Assembly: GCF_008704495.1 (NCBI RefSeq)
Contig: NZ_CP023699.1
Location: 3,658,001 to 3,722,000 of the forward strand
Length of the DNA: 64,000 nucleotides
Direction of reading: 5' to 3'
Origin: Streptomyces kanamyceticus
GTDB lineage: Bacteria > Actinomycetota > Actinomycetes > Streptomycetales > Streptomycetaceae
In this document: positions 53,381 through 62,486 of the stretch, piece by piece
Layout of the letters: the number at the start of each line of letters is the position of its first letter
How positions within the stretch are numbered: the first letter of the stretch is position 1
The notes under the pieces: generated by a model
Databases searched by the model: none
Told to the model about the DNA's origin: nothing
Seen by the model: only the letters and a program-made list of their open reading frames with translations
Translations under genes and position numbers: made by a program

Positions 53381-54625
53381 ATGCACCGCGCCGCCAGAAC
53401 CGCTTCGGTCGCCATCGCACTCGCGACGGCGTTCGCCGTCACCGCATGCGGCAGCTCCGCCGGTGACGAAGTCGCCGCCGACAAGAAGCAGACGCTCACC
53501 GTCTGGGCCATGGGTGCCGAGGGCGAGAAGCTCGCGGAGGTCGCCGAGCAGTACAAGAAGGCGAACCCGAACATCACCGTCAAGGTCACCCCCGTCGGCT
53601 GGGACGTCGCCCACCAGAAGCTGGTCTCCGCGGCCGCCGCGGGAAAACTGCCCGACGTGGCGCAGATGGGCGGCAGCTACCTGGGCGAGTTCACCGAACT
53701 CGGCGTCCTGGAACCGGTGGACACCAAGACCTTCGACAAGAAGGACTTCTTCCCTGCGGGCTGGCAGCAGGGCGAGGTGGACGGCACCTCGTACGGCGTG
53801 CCCTGGTACGTGGACACCCGCGTGCTCTACTACCGCACCGACCTCGCGAAGAAGGCGGGCGTCGACAAGCCCCCGGCCGACTGGAAGGGGCTGCGGGACA
53901 TGGCCTCGGCCCTGCGGGACAAGGGCGACAGCAAGTGGGGCATCTACCTCCAGCCCCGCGGCCTCGACACCGTGCAGTCCTTCTACCCCTTCCTGTACTC
54001 GGCGGGCGGCGAGATCGTCGACAAGGACGGCAAGGCCGCCTTCGACAGCCCCGCCACGGTGAAGGCCCTCAAGGAGTACGGCGCGTACATGAAGGACGGG
54101 CTCAGCACGAAGAGCTCGCAGCCCGGCTACGACCCGCTGAAGGACTTCAACACCGGCGACGTCCCGATGTTCTTCTCCGGACCCTGGATCAGCACGCTGA
54201 TCAAGGACCAGTACCCCGGCCTCAAGGGCAAGTGGGGCATCGCGCCCGTCCCCGCCGACAAGACCTCCACGTCGATGGCCGGTGGATCGAGCCTCGTGAT
54301 CTCCAAGGACAGCCCGCACAAGGCCGCCGCCAAGGAGTTCATCCAGTACCTGACGGACGCCAAGGGCCAGGCCGACTGGTTCGAGCGGACCAGCGACCTG
54401 CCCGCCAACACCAAGGCGTGGGAGAGCGGCGAGCTCGCCGACAACCCCGACCTGCAGGTCTTCAAGAAGCAGATGGAGACCGCCAAGACCTCGCCCGCGC
54501 TGGCCAAGTGGACCGAGGTGACCTCCAAGGTCGACGCGGCCATCGAGTCGGTCACGCAGGGCAAGGCCTCCGCCGAGGACGCCGCCGAGAAGGCGCAGTC
54601 CGAGATCGAGAACCTCGTGAAGTAG
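53381..54625 (+). CDS. Sugar-binding lipoprotein (SBP family 1)
   Basis: 414 residues. Signal peptide MHRAARTASVAIALATAFAVTAC with a lipidation Cys at 23, then SBP_bac_1 (QTLTVWAMGAEGEKLAEVAEQYKKANPNITV, AGKLPDVAQMGGSYLGEFTELGVLEPVD, GVPWYVDTRVLYYRTDLAKKAG, FNTGDVPMFFSGPWISTLIK, GGSSLVISKDSPHKAAAKEFIQYL). Binds oligosaccharides for the two permeases that follow. Start ATG 53381 has AAGGAGGA 8 bases upstream. First gene of the operon and probably controlled by the operator 52 bases upstream. Confidence 0.92.
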   Translation: MHRAARTASVAIALATAFAVTACGSSAGDEVAADKKQTLTVWAMGAEGEKLAEVAEQYKKANPNITVKVTPVGWDVAHQKLVSAAAAGKLPDVAQMGGSYLGEFTELGVLEPVDTKTFDKKDFFPAGWQQGEVDGTSYGVPWYVDTRVLYYRTDLAKKAGVDKPPADWKGLRDMASALRDKGDSKWGIYLQPRGLDTVQSFYPFLYSAGGEIVDKDGKAAFDSPATVKALKEYGAYMKDGLSTKSSQPGYDPLKDFNTGDVPMFFSGPWISTLIKDQYPGLKGKWGIAPVPADKTSTSMAGGSSLVISKDSPHKAAAKEFIQYLTDAKGQADWFERTSDLPANTKAWESGELADNPDLQVFKKQMETAKTSPALAKWTEVTSKVDAAIESVTQGKASAEDAAEKAQSEIENLVK

Positions 54626-54634
54626 GCAGCGATC

Positions 54635-55690
54635 ATGAGCACCACTAGCGGAAAGGCCGCCGTACCGGTGGCCGGGGTGCGGGGCGGCGGCCCGGGGACG
54701 GCACCGTTCCCGGCCACCGGCTCCAAGGACGGCCACGACGACGGCCGACGGCGCGGACGCGGTCACGGACACGAACGTGGTCGGGGTCGGGGGCGCGGAC
54801 ACGGCCGCGGCATGGGCGTACAGAACTGGGCCGGGTGGCTCTTCTCCACCCCCTTCCTGGTCCTCTTCACCGTCTTCATGGCGTTCCCCATCGTCGCCAC
54901 GCTGGCCATGAGCTTCACCGACTTCGGGCTGCGCAACGTGACCCGGCCCTGGGAAGCGAACTTCATCGGCTTCGAGAACTACACCAAGCTCTTCGGCGAC
55001 GAGAAGTTCCTCAAGTCCCTCTTCAACACCGGGTACTTCGTGGTGGTCGGCGTTCCGCTCACCATCTTTCTCGGGCTTCTCGTGGCCGTCCTCCTCAACA
55101 ACGGGATCGATCGCGCCCGGACCTTCTTCCGGGTCGGGTTCTACGCGCCTGTCGTGACCTCCATCGTCGCGGTGGCCGTCGTCTGGCGGTTCGTGCTCGA
55201 TCCGAGCGATGGGCTCATCGCCGGTCTCTGCGCCGAACTCGGGCTCACCGCACCGGACTTCCTGGGCAGCGAGACGCTCGCCATGCCCTCGCTCATCGCG
55301 ATGGCCGTCTGGCGCAATCTCGGCACGGTCATGGTGCTCTTCATCGCCGGACTGCAGGCCATTCCGACCGAGGTGCGCGAGGCCGCCAAGCTGGACGGGG
55401 CCAGCGCCTGGCAGGAGCTCCGCCGGATCACCGTGCCACTGCTGCGGCCCACGCTGCTCTACGCCACGGTGATCACCACGATCGGCTATCTCAACGTCTT
55501 CGAGGAGCCGTTCGTCATGACGCAGGGCGGTCCTTCGGACTCCACGCTCACCGTGTCACTGAACATGTACCGCGAAGGCTTCAACTTCTTCCACATGGGC
55601 TATGCCAGCGCCATGGCGTACGTCCTCTTCGTGGTGATCATGGGCATCACGGTGCTCCAGCTCCGACTGCTGAAGGACAACACCAAATGA
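54635..55690 (+). CDS. Sugar ABC transporter permease, MalF/UgpA-like
   Basis: 351 residues. About 60 residues of a cytoplasmic tail precede the first helix, and residues 36-60 are almost only Arg, Gly and His (DGRRRGRGHGHERGRGRGRG). Six helices follow, with the permease motifs AGWLFSTPFLVLFTVFMAFPI, NFIGFENYTKLFGDEKF, the EAA loop EVREAAKLDGASAWQELRRITVPLLRP and FVMTQGGPSDST. ATG 54635 lies 9 bases after the SBP stop, and its stop overlaps the next ATG. No ATPase gene is linked, as is usual in Streptomyces where MsiK serves many sugar transporters. Confidence 0.92.
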   Translation: MSTTSGKAAVPVAGVRGGGPGTAPFPATGSKDGHDDGRRRGRGHGHERGRGRGRGHGRGMGVQNWAGWLFSTPFLVLFTVFMAFPIVATLAMSFTDFGLRNVTRPWEANFIGFENYTKLFGDEKFLKSLFNTGYFVVVGVPLTIFLGLLVAVLLNNGIDRARTFFRVGFYAPVVTSIVAVAVVWRFVLDPSDGLIAGLCAELGLTAPDFLGSETLAMPSLIAMAVWRNLGTVMVLFIAGLQAIPTEVREAAKLDGASAWQELRRITVPLLRPTLLYATVITTIGYLNVFEEPFVMTQGGPSDSTLTVSLNMYREGFNFFHMGYASAMAYVLFVVIMGITVLQLRLLKDNTK

Positions 55691-56523
55691 GCGCCAAGTC
55701 CCAGGTGATGAAGCGGCCGCTCGTCTATGTGCTCCTTTCCGCCGGGCTTCTCATCATGTCCGCGCCGTTCCTCTGGATGGCCCTCTCGGCCTTCAAGACG
55801 GCCGAAGAACTGACCGCGACGCCGCCCGTGTGGATTCCGTCCGAGTGGTCCTTGGACAGCTTCCACCGGCTGCTCGACAAGCTCGATCTGCCGCTCTACT
55901 TCATGAATTCGGTGATTGTCGCGGTGCTCGTCACCGTCGCCAATCTCGTCTTCTGCTCGATGCTCGGATATGCCCTGGCCAAGCTGAACTTCATCGGCCG
56001 GAACAAGATCTTCGCCCTGGTCCTCGGCGCCCTGATGGTGCCGGGCAATCTGATGCTGCTGCCCCTGTTCGTGCTGATGAGCAAGTTGCAGCTGATCGAC
56101 TCCTATGCCGCCCTCGTGCTGCCCTTCGCGGCCGGTGCCTTCGGGGTCTTCCTCATGCGGCAGTTCATGCAGTCGATCCCCGACGAACTGCTCGAAGCGG
56201 CCCGGATGGACGGCGCCAGTGAGTGGTACATCTTCTGGCGGATCGTGATGCCGCTGGTGAAGCCCGCTCTCGCGACGCTCTCGATCTTCACGTTCCTCGG
56301 GTCCTGGAACAACTTCGTCTGGCCCCTGATCGCGACCAACGACCCCGACAAGTACACCCTCCCGGTCGCCCTGGCCACCTTCGCGACCGACCCCAACAAG
56401 TCGTCCGGCTCCAACGGGATGCTGATGGCCGGGGCGTTCCTGATCGTGCTGCCGGTCCTGATCGTCTTCGCCGTGCTGCAGCGGTACTTCACGCAGGGCA
56501 TCGCCACCGCCGGTATGAAGTAG
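55687..56523 (+). CDS. Sugar ABC transporter permease, MalG/UgpE-like
   Basis: 278 residues, six helices. LLIMSAPFLWMALSAFKTAEEL, WSLDSFHRLLDKLDLPLYFMNSVIVA, FCSMLGYALAKLNFIGRN, the EAA loop ELLEAARMDGASEWYIFWRIVMPLVKPAL, and ending LQRYFTQGIATAGMK. ATG inside the preceding stop (ATGA) shows coupling with its partner permease. Followed after 63 bases by the beta-glucosidase gene. Confidence 0.93.
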   Translation: MSAKSQVMKRPLVYVLLSAGLLIMSAPFLWMALSAFKTAEELTATPPVWIPSEWSLDSFHRLLDKLDLPLYFMNSVIVAVLVTVANLVFCSMLGYALAKLNFIGRNKIFALVLGALMVPGNLMLLPLFVLMSKLQLIDSYAALVLPFAAGAFGVFLMRQFMQSIPDELLEAARMDGASEWYIFWRIVMPLVKPALATLSIFTFLGSWNNFVWPLIATNDPDKYTLPVALATFATDPNKSSGSNGMLMAGAFLIVLPVLIVFAVLQRYFTQGIATAGMK

Positions 56524-56586
56524 CCCCCCGGGCGCCGCTTGCCCCGCCCGGCACTCCCCCACCTTGCAAGAGAAAGACATCTCGCG

Positions 56587-57792
56587 ATGACGCACACCCC
56601 GATCCCGTTCCCCGAAGGCTTTCTGTGGGGCGCCTCCACCGCCGCCCACCAGATCGAGGGCAACAACACCAACAGCGACTGGTGGGTGAAGGAGCACAGC
56701 ACCGGCACCCACATCCAGGAACCCAGCCTGGACGCCTGCGACAGCTACCACCGCTGGCCCGAAGACATGGACCTGCTCGCCGAACTCGGCTTCACCGACT
56801 ACCGGTTCAGCATCGAGTGGGCCCGCATCGAGCCCGCCGAGGGACGGTTCTCCCGGGCGGAGCTCGCGCACTACCGGCGGATGGTCGAGGGCGCGATCGA
56901 GCGCGGCCTGCGGCCGATGGTCACCCTGCACCACTTCACCGTGCCGCAGTGGTTCGAGGCGCGGGGCGGCTGGACGGCCGAGGACTCGGCCGAGCTGTTC
57001 GCGCGGTACGTCGCCGCCTGCGCGCCCGTCATCGCCGACGGGGTGCCTCATGTGTGCACCATCAACGAGCCCAACATGATCGCCGTCATGGCCGGGCAGG
57101 CCAAGCGCGGTGACATCGGCTTCCCGCCCGCCGGTCTGCCGACCCCGGACGAGGAGACCACGCACGCGGTGATCGCCGCGCACCGGGCCGCCGTGAAGGA
57201 GGTCAGGGCGATCGACCCGACGATCCGCGTGGGCTGGACCGTCGCCAACCAGGTCTACCAGGCGCTGCCCGGCGCGGAGGACGTCACCGCCGCCTACCGC
57301 CACCCGCGCGAGGACGTCTTCATCGAGGCCGCGCGCGGCGACGACTGGATCGGTGTGCAGTCCTACACGCGCACCCGGATCGGCGCCGAGGGTCCGATAC
57401 CGGCGCCCGACGACGCCGAGCGGACCCTCACGCAGTGGGAGTACTACCCGGCCGCCGTCGGGCACGCGCTGCGCCACACCGCCGCCGTGCTCGCCGATGC
57501 CGACGTGTCTCTGATCGTCACCGAGAACGGCATCGCCACGGATGACGACTCGCGCCGCGTCGACTACTACAAGGGCGCCCTGGACGAGGTCGCCTCCTGC
57601 CTGGAAGACGGCCTCAACATCGGGGGTTACCTGGCCTGGAGCGCCCTGGACAACTACGAGTGGGGCTCCTATCTGCCCGCCTTCGGCCTGATCGCCTGGG
57701 ACCGCGAGACGTTCGCCCGCACGCCCAAGCCCTCCGCCCACTGGCTGGGCGGCCTCGGCCGCACGCGGGAACTCCCGCGCCTGACCGACTAG
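56587..57792 (+). CDS. GH1 beta-glucosidase
   Basis: 401 residues, somewhat shorter than the usual 440-480. FPEGFLWGASTAAHQIEGNN N-terminal signature, general acid/base Glu161 in CTINEPN, nucleophile Glu313 in IVTENGI, and the aglycone-side WSALDNYEWGSYLPAFGLI motif (W-S/A-x-x-D-N-x-E-W). No signal peptide, so it hydrolyses imported beta-glucosides in the cytoplasm. It lacks the long insert loops between strands that set aglycone specificity in longer GH1s. Sits in the transporter operon and is followed by a hairpin. Start ATG 56587 (MTHTPIPFP) with weak AAGAGAAAG. Confidence 0.92.
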   Translation: MTHTPIPFPEGFLWGASTAAHQIEGNNTNSDWWVKEHSTGTHIQEPSLDACDSYHRWPEDMDLLAELGFTDYRFSIEWARIEPAEGRFSRAELAHYRRMVEGAIERGLRPMVTLHHFTVPQWFEARGGWTAEDSAELFARYVAACAPVIADGVPHVCTINEPNMIAVMAGQAKRGDIGFPPAGLPTPDEETTHAVIAAHRAAVKEVRAIDPTIRVGWTVANQVYQALPGAEDVTAAYRHPREDVFIEAARGDDWIGVQSYTRTRIGAEGPIPAPDDAERTLTQWEYYPAAVGHALRHTAAVLADADVSLIVTENGIATDDDSRRVDYYKGALDEVASCLEDGLNIGGYLAWSALDNYEWGSYLPAFGLIAWDRETFARTPKPSAHWLGGLGRTRELPRLTD

Positions 57793-57844
57793 GCGCTCCG
57801 CGCGAGGACCGCCCCTTCGGGGCACATCGCGCCCTCCCGAACCC

Positions 57845-57878
57845 GGGGGCCGGCCGCACCTGACAGCGGTCGGCCCCC
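57845..57878 (+). terminator. Hairpin after the beta-glucosidase gene
   Basis: 13-bp stem (one G-U pair), arms 57845-57857 and 57866-57878, loop ACCTGACA. It may end the main operon transcript or partly reduce expression of the following secreted hydrolase. Confidence 0.7.
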
Positions 57879-57957
57879 GTACCACCGCACGTACTGCCCG
57901 CAGCACCGCACGCCACGAACCTCCCCTTCCATACCTGTCGCTGGGAGCTGGACCTTC

Positions 57958-59403
57958 ATGGATCGTCGTACTTTCCTCGCGGGAGCGGCCGGAGCGGCCG
58001 GAGCCGCCGGAGCCGGTGCCGCCGCTCTGGCCGTCGGCGCCGCCCCGGCCGCCGCCACCGGGACCCCGCGGGCCCCGTCGTTTAGTCCTCATACCTCTGA
58101 TACACCGCTGCTGCGGAAGTGGTTCCATGCCACGCATCACTCGATCGAGGCGATGACGACCGACCTCGGTCTCGCCGCCGACAAGATCGACGTCAGCGGC
58201 CCCGGCGCCCCCGTGCCCTCGCGGCAGACCTCGCCGACCAACATCGGCTGCGGGCTCTGGACCACCGTCGCCGCCCGCGGCCTCGGCGTCATCGGCGACG
58301 GCGCCATGCACCGCCGCCTCGCCCGCACCGTCGCGGCCGTCGAGAAGCTGGAGCGGCACCACGGCTTCTGGCTCAACTGGTACGACGCGCACGACGGTTC
58401 GGTCCTCACCAGCTGGCCCGGCACCGGCGACCCGGTCCGCCCGTTCCTGTCGTCCGTCGACAACGCCTGGCTGGTCACCGGCCTGCGCATCGCCGCCCAC
58501 GCCGACCCCGCCCTACGCCACCGCATCGCGAGACTGCTGGCGGGCGCCGACTGGTCGTACTTCTACACGCCCTACGACCCGGCGGACCCGGTCGCGGGCC
58601 CCGGACAGCTGCGCGGCGGCTTCTGGACCGACACCGGCGAGCCCACCGCCCATCACTACGGCGCCCTCAACACCGAGCCCCGGATGGCCAGTTACCTCGG
58701 CATCGCGGACGGCTCGATCCCCACCGACCACTACTGGCACCTGCTGCGCACCATGCTCCCCGAGCACGAGCAGGAACAGCGGCCCGGTGGCGCCTACGTC
58801 ACCATCGACGGCGTCCGCGTATGGCAGGGGCACTACACCTACCGGGGGCGCAAGCTCGTGCCCACCTGGGGCGGCTCGATGTTCGAGGCGCTCATGGTGC
58901 CGCTCTTCGTGCCCGAACCGGAGTGGTCCCCGCGCGCGTGGGGCACCACGCACGACCGCTACGTACGCGGCCAGATCGAGCACGGCCTGGCCGAGGAGAA
59001 GTACGGCTACTGGGGCTTCTCCCCCGCGAACATCCCCGAGGGCGGGTACCGCGAGTACGGCGTCGACGCGATCGGCATGCAGGTCGACGGCTACCACTCC
59101 CTCGGCGTCGTCACGCCGCACGCCTCCTTCCTGGCGCTCCCCCACGCGCGCGGGGCGGCCATCGCCAACCTCAAGGCGCTGGAGCACGACTTCGGGGCGT
59201 ACGACGAGACGTACGGATTCCGCGATTCCGTGGATGTCCGCAGCGGACGGGTCAGCGACTTCGTGCTCGCCCTCGACCAGGGCATGATCGCCGCCGCCCT
59301 CGCCCAGGAGCTGCGGCCCGGGCTGCTGCAGGCACCGTTCCGCACCGGCGGCTTCGTCACGCGCGTGCGGCCGCTGCTCGCCAAGGAGCGCTTCAGCATC
59401 TGA
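57958..59403 (+). CDS. Secreted PF10091 glycoamylase/GH144-like hydrolase
   Basis: 481 residues. Tat signal peptide (MDRRTFLAGAAGAAGAAG, cleaved near AAPAAATG). The mature protein shows the motif series of PF10091, the family that includes GH144 endo-beta-1,2-glucanases: GFWLNWYDAHDG, FLSSVDNAWLVTGLRIA, YGALNTEPRMASYLGIADG, PTWGGSMFEALMVPLFV, YWGFSPANIPEGGYREYGVDAIGMQVDGYH, VTPHASFLAL, and a C-terminal YGFRDSVD...DQGMIAA. It probably forms an (alpha/alpha)6 barrel. Placement beside GH1, AXE1 and a sugar transporter suggests extracellular cleavage of a glucan whose fragments are imported. Beta-1,2-glucan is my guess; specificity is not proven by sequence. Confidence 0.8.
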   Translation: MDRRTFLAGAAGAAGAAGAGAAALAVGAAPAAATGTPRAPSFSPHTSDTPLLRKWFHATHHSIEAMTTDLGLAADKIDVSGPGAPVPSRQTSPTNIGCGLWTTVAARGLGVIGDGAMHRRLARTVAAVEKLERHHGFWLNWYDAHDGSVLTSWPGTGDPVRPFLSSVDNAWLVTGLRIAAHADPALRHRIARLLAGADWSYFYTPYDPADPVAGPGQLRGGFWTDTGEPTAHHYGALNTEPRMASYLGIADGSIPTDHYWHLLRTMLPEHEQEQRPGGAYVTIDGVRVWQGHYTYRGRKLVPTWGGSMFEALMVPLFVPEPEWSPRAWGTTHDRYVRGQIEHGLAEEKYGYWGFSPANIPEGGYREYGVDAIGMQVDGYHSLGVVTPHASFLALPHARGAAIANLKALEHDFGAYDETYGFRDSVDVRSGRVSDFVLALDQGMIAAALAQELRPGLLQAPFRTGGFVTRVRPLLAKERFSI

Positions 59404-59415
59404 GGCGCCGCTCCG

Positions 59416-59460
59416 GAGGCGGCGCCCCGGGAGGCGGCGCCCCGGGAGGCGGCGCCCCGG
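59416..59460 (+). repeat. 15-bp tandem repeat, three identical copies, after the hydrolase stop
   Basis: GAGGCGGCGCCCCGG at 59416-59430, 59431-59445 and 59446-59460, starting 13 bases after the stop. Each unit contains the palindrome GGCGCC and can pair with GGCGCC at 59404-59409, so the tract may also act as terminator. Confidence 0.93.
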
Positions 59461-59482
59461 ATACCGCCATACGCTCCCAAAT

Positions 59483-61578
59483 GTGACACAGCCCTCGCGC
59501 ATAGCCGGGCGGGCGGCAGCGGCCGCGGTGGCCGTGCTGCTCGCCTGGTTCCCGTTGCTGTGTCCCCCGCCCGCGTTCGCCGACGATCCGGTCACGCTCT
59601 CGCGCGGCGGCCAGCTCACCGACAGGGCGGGCGTGCTCGGGGACCGGAAGGACGCCGCCGAGCAGGCCCTCGACCGGCTCTACGACGACCGTGGCATGCA
59701 GCTCTTCGTTACGTATGTGCGCGATTTCTCCGGCCGCTCCGCGCAGAGCTGGGCGGACGCCACCGCCCGGCGCAACGGCCTCGGCATCGACGACGTGCTG
59801 CTCGCCGTCGCCACCCGCGACCGGCAGTTCGCCTACTCCGTGGACGACGCGTCACGGCTCACCGACGCACAGCTCAGGGACGTCGCCACCACCGCGATCA
59901 GACCCGCCCTGCGCGAGAACGACTGGGCGGGGGCCGCCATCGGCGCCGCGAACGGCTACCGCGCGGTCCTCGCCGGTCAGCCGGTGCCGACCCCCGCGAT
60001 CACGCCGGGCGCGGCCGACCCGGGCGCCGACGACGACTCCACCGCCGGTGACCTGGTGCTCCCCGTGGTCGCGGTGGGCGTGGCGGGGATCGCGGCCACG
60101 GTCGCGTACAAGCGGCGCAGGAAGCGGGTCACCACGCGGACCACGCCCGGCGGCGGCTGGAACCGCGGCGCGGGCAAGGACCTCACCCCGCTGCCCGAGC
60201 TCGACGAGCGGGCCCGCCGCCTGCTCGTGGAGACCGACGACGCGATCCGCACCAGCACCGAGGAACTCGGCTTCGCCACCGCCCAGTACGGCGAGGAGGC
60301 GGCCGAGCCCTTCAGTGCCGCGCTCGCGTACGCGCAGTCCGAGCTGACGGCCGCGTTCCGGCTGCGCCAGGAGCTCGACGACGCCTTCCCCGAGGACGAC
60401 CCGACCAGGCGCCGCATGCTGGACGAGATCGTCGCGCGCTGCACGGAGGCGGGCCGCCGCCTCGACGCCGAGACGGCGGGCTTCGACCAGTTGCGCGCCC
60501 TGGAGAAGAACGCCCCGGCGGCCCTGGAGCACGCGGAAACGGTGTTCCGGCAGGTGGCGGGGCGTACCAGCGCCGCCGGTGACACCCTCGCCGCCCTTCT
60601 CGCGAAGTACGCGCCGAGCGCCTCCGCGTCCGTCGTCGGCCATGTCGAGCAGGCCAAGGACCGTCTGGTCTTCGCCACCACGCACCTCAACCAGGCCCGG
60701 CAGTCCGTGGACGCGGGCGAGAGCGGGAACGCCGCCGTCCATCTGCGCGCCGCCGAGGGCGCCGTCGACCAGGCGGGCACCTTCGTGGACGCCGTCGACC
60801 GCCTCGCCGACGAGCTCGCGCGGGCCGCCGAGAAGCTGGCCGCCGCGCTCACCGATTCCGAGACCGACCTCGCCGACGCGCGCGGCCTCCTGGAAGGCAC
60901 CGCGGAAGGCGTCTCCACGGCCGATCTGCGGGGCCGTGTCGCCCGCGCGGAGCCGTGGTCGCCGAGGTGCGCGGGCGGGCGTCCGCGGGCCCCTACGACC
61001 CCATCCAGGCCCTGCGCCGCGTCGAGGAGGCCGACGCCGCACTCGACGAGGCGCTCGCGGGCGCCCGCGAGCGCGAGGTCTCCGACCACCGCGCCCGGTC
61101 CCTGCTCGCCCAGGCCCTGCTCACCGCGCGCAGCGCCGTCGGCGTCGCCGCGGACTTCGTCACCACGCACCGCGGCGCCGTCGGCAGCGAGGCGCGGACC
61201 CGTCTCGCCGAGGCGCAGCGCCACCTCGGCCGGGCGGAGGCGGCCCAGGACGACGACGCCGCGGCCGCGCTCGCCGACGCCCAGCGGGCGGACTCGCTGG
61301 CCCGGCAGGCGCAGCAGCTCGCCGAGCGTGACGTACGGGGCTACGGCAACCCCTACGGAGGGCTCGGCGGAGGCGGTGGCCGGGGCGGCGGCACGGGTGG
61401 CGCGGTGCTCGGCGGGATCATCCTGGGCGAGCTCCTCGGAGGCGTGGGCCGGGGCATGGGCGGTGGCACGGGCGGCGGAGGCGGTCCCTACGGAGGGGGC
61501 GGTTTCGGTGGCGGCGGGCCCGGGAGCTTCGGTGGCGGCGGGACGCGGGGGCGCCGGGGCGGAGGCGGCAGGTTCTGA
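59483..61578 (+). pseudogene. TPM-domain membrane protein, interrupted by a frameshift near 60953
   Basis: The first part (59483 to about 60952) has a signal peptide ending AFA, a TPM domain (VTLSRGGQLTDRAGVLGDRKDAAEQALDRL, FVTYVRDFSGRSAQSWADATARRNGLGIDDVLLAVATRDRQFAYS, ENDWAGAAIGAANGY), one membrane helix (about residue 192-210), then helical coiled-coil segments. After RGRVARAE the frame turns to nonsense (PWSPRCAGG). The family reading resumes one frame over as VVAEVRGR...GPYDPIQALRRVEEADAALDEAL and continues to a Gly-rich C-terminus ending GGGGRF at 61578. Adding one base after GAG at 60950-60952 restores a single protein of about 698 residues. In related Streptomyces the two parts are one protein, followed by pspA as here. 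Either a real mutation or a sequencing error. Start GTG 59483. Confidence 0.8.
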
Positions 61579-61650
61579 CGCTCTACCGGCTCTGACCAGC
61601 GCCCCCTCGTACGGCTCCAAGGCCCCCTCGTAGGAAGAAGACGACTGCGA

Positions 61651-61698
61651 AGACCACCTCGCAGACAGACCACCTCGCAGACAGACCACCTCGAAGAC
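61651..61698 (+). repeat. 16-bp tandem repeat, three copies, in the pspA leader
   Basis: AGACCACCTCGCAGAC at 61651-61666 and 61667-61682, and with one change (C to A) at 61683-61698, followed by a partial CACC. It ends 21 bases before the pspA ATG, just upstream of the AAGGAG ribosome site. Confidence 0.93.
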
Positions 61699-61719
61699 CA
61701 CCGCAAGGAGACGAGCGTC

Positions 61720-62433
61720 ATGACCAAGCAGACCATCCTCGGCCGCGTCGCCCAGCTCGCCAAGGCGAACATCAACGCGCTCCTCGACCAGGCCGAGGAC
61801 CCCCAGAAGATGCTCGACCAGCTGATCCGCGACTACACGGAGAACATCAGGGAGGCCGAGGAGGCGGTCGCGACCACCATCGGCAATCTGCGGATGCTGG
61901 AGCAGGACCACAAGGAGGACCAGGACGCGGCCCTGGAGTGGGGTGCCAAGGCGCTCGCCGCCAGCAAGAAGGGGGACGAGCTGCGCGCGGACGGGAACGC
62001 CACGGAGGCCGACAAGTTCGACCGGCTCGCCAAGGTGGCGCTCGGCCGTCAGCTCCGGGCCGAGAAGGAGGCCAAGGAGGCCGAGCCGACGATCGCGTCG
62101 CAGACCGAGATCGTGGACAAGCTGCGGTCCGGGCTCGACCGGATGAAGGTCAAGCTGACGGAACTGCAGTCGCGGCGCGATCAGTTGGTGGCCCGCGCCA
62201 AGACCGCCGAGGCCCAGAACCAGATGCTGGACGCGGCCCAGAACATCGACGTGCTCGACCCGACCAGCGAGCTGAGCCGCTTCGAGGAGAAGGTGCGGCG
62301 CGAGGAGGCACGGGCGCTCGGCAAGCAGGAGCTCGCCGCCTCCTCGCTCGACGCGCAGTTCGAGGAGCTGGACGGCCTGGGCGACGCGGCGGAGGTCGAA
62401 GCCCGCCTCGCCGCCCTCAAGGCCACCACGTGA
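61720..62433 (+). CDS. pspA: PspA/IM30-family envelope-stress protein
   Basis: 237 residues, almost all helical. N-terminal amphipathic helix (ILGRVAQLAKANINALLDQAEDPQKMLDQLIRDYTENI) for membrane binding, then long coiled coils (EAEEAVATTIGNLRMLEQDHKEDQDAALEWGAKALAASKKGDEL, TIASQTEIVDKLRSGLDRMKVKLTELQSRRDQLVARAKTAEAQNQ) and the C-terminal FEELDGLGDAAEVEARLAAL. Expected to coat damaged inner membrane as ESCRT-III-like assemblies. ATG 61720 with AAGGAG 10 bases upstream. It follows the TPM gene as in other streptomycetes, and the leader holds a 16-bp triple repeat. Confidence 0.92.
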   Translation: MTKQTILGRVAQLAKANINALLDQAEDPQKMLDQLIRDYTENIREAEEAVATTIGNLRMLEQDHKEDQDAALEWGAKALAASKKGDELRADGNATEADKFDRLAKVALGRQLRAEKEAKEAEPTIASQTEIVDKLRSGLDRMKVKLTELQSRRDQLVARAKTAEAQNQMLDAAQNIDVLDPTSELSRFEEKVRREEARALGKQELAASSLDAQFEELDGLGDAAEVEARLAALKATT

Positions 62434-62486
62434 ACGCGGCGTCCGGAACGGCCTGACAAGAACCGAACAGCCCCACCAGAGCTGTC

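Noticed and set aside
50881..57792. Cellobiose (cebR-cebEFG-bglC) locus
   Set aside because: No CebR-type operator was seen, the regulator is separated by an antisense esterase, and a PF10091 enzyme replaces a cellulase. Cellobiose is still possible but not supported.
59483..61633. Single uninterrupted 716-residue protein
   Set aside because: The last 220 residues in this frame are Arg/Pro/Ser nonsense, while the family sequence continues in another frame after 60953.
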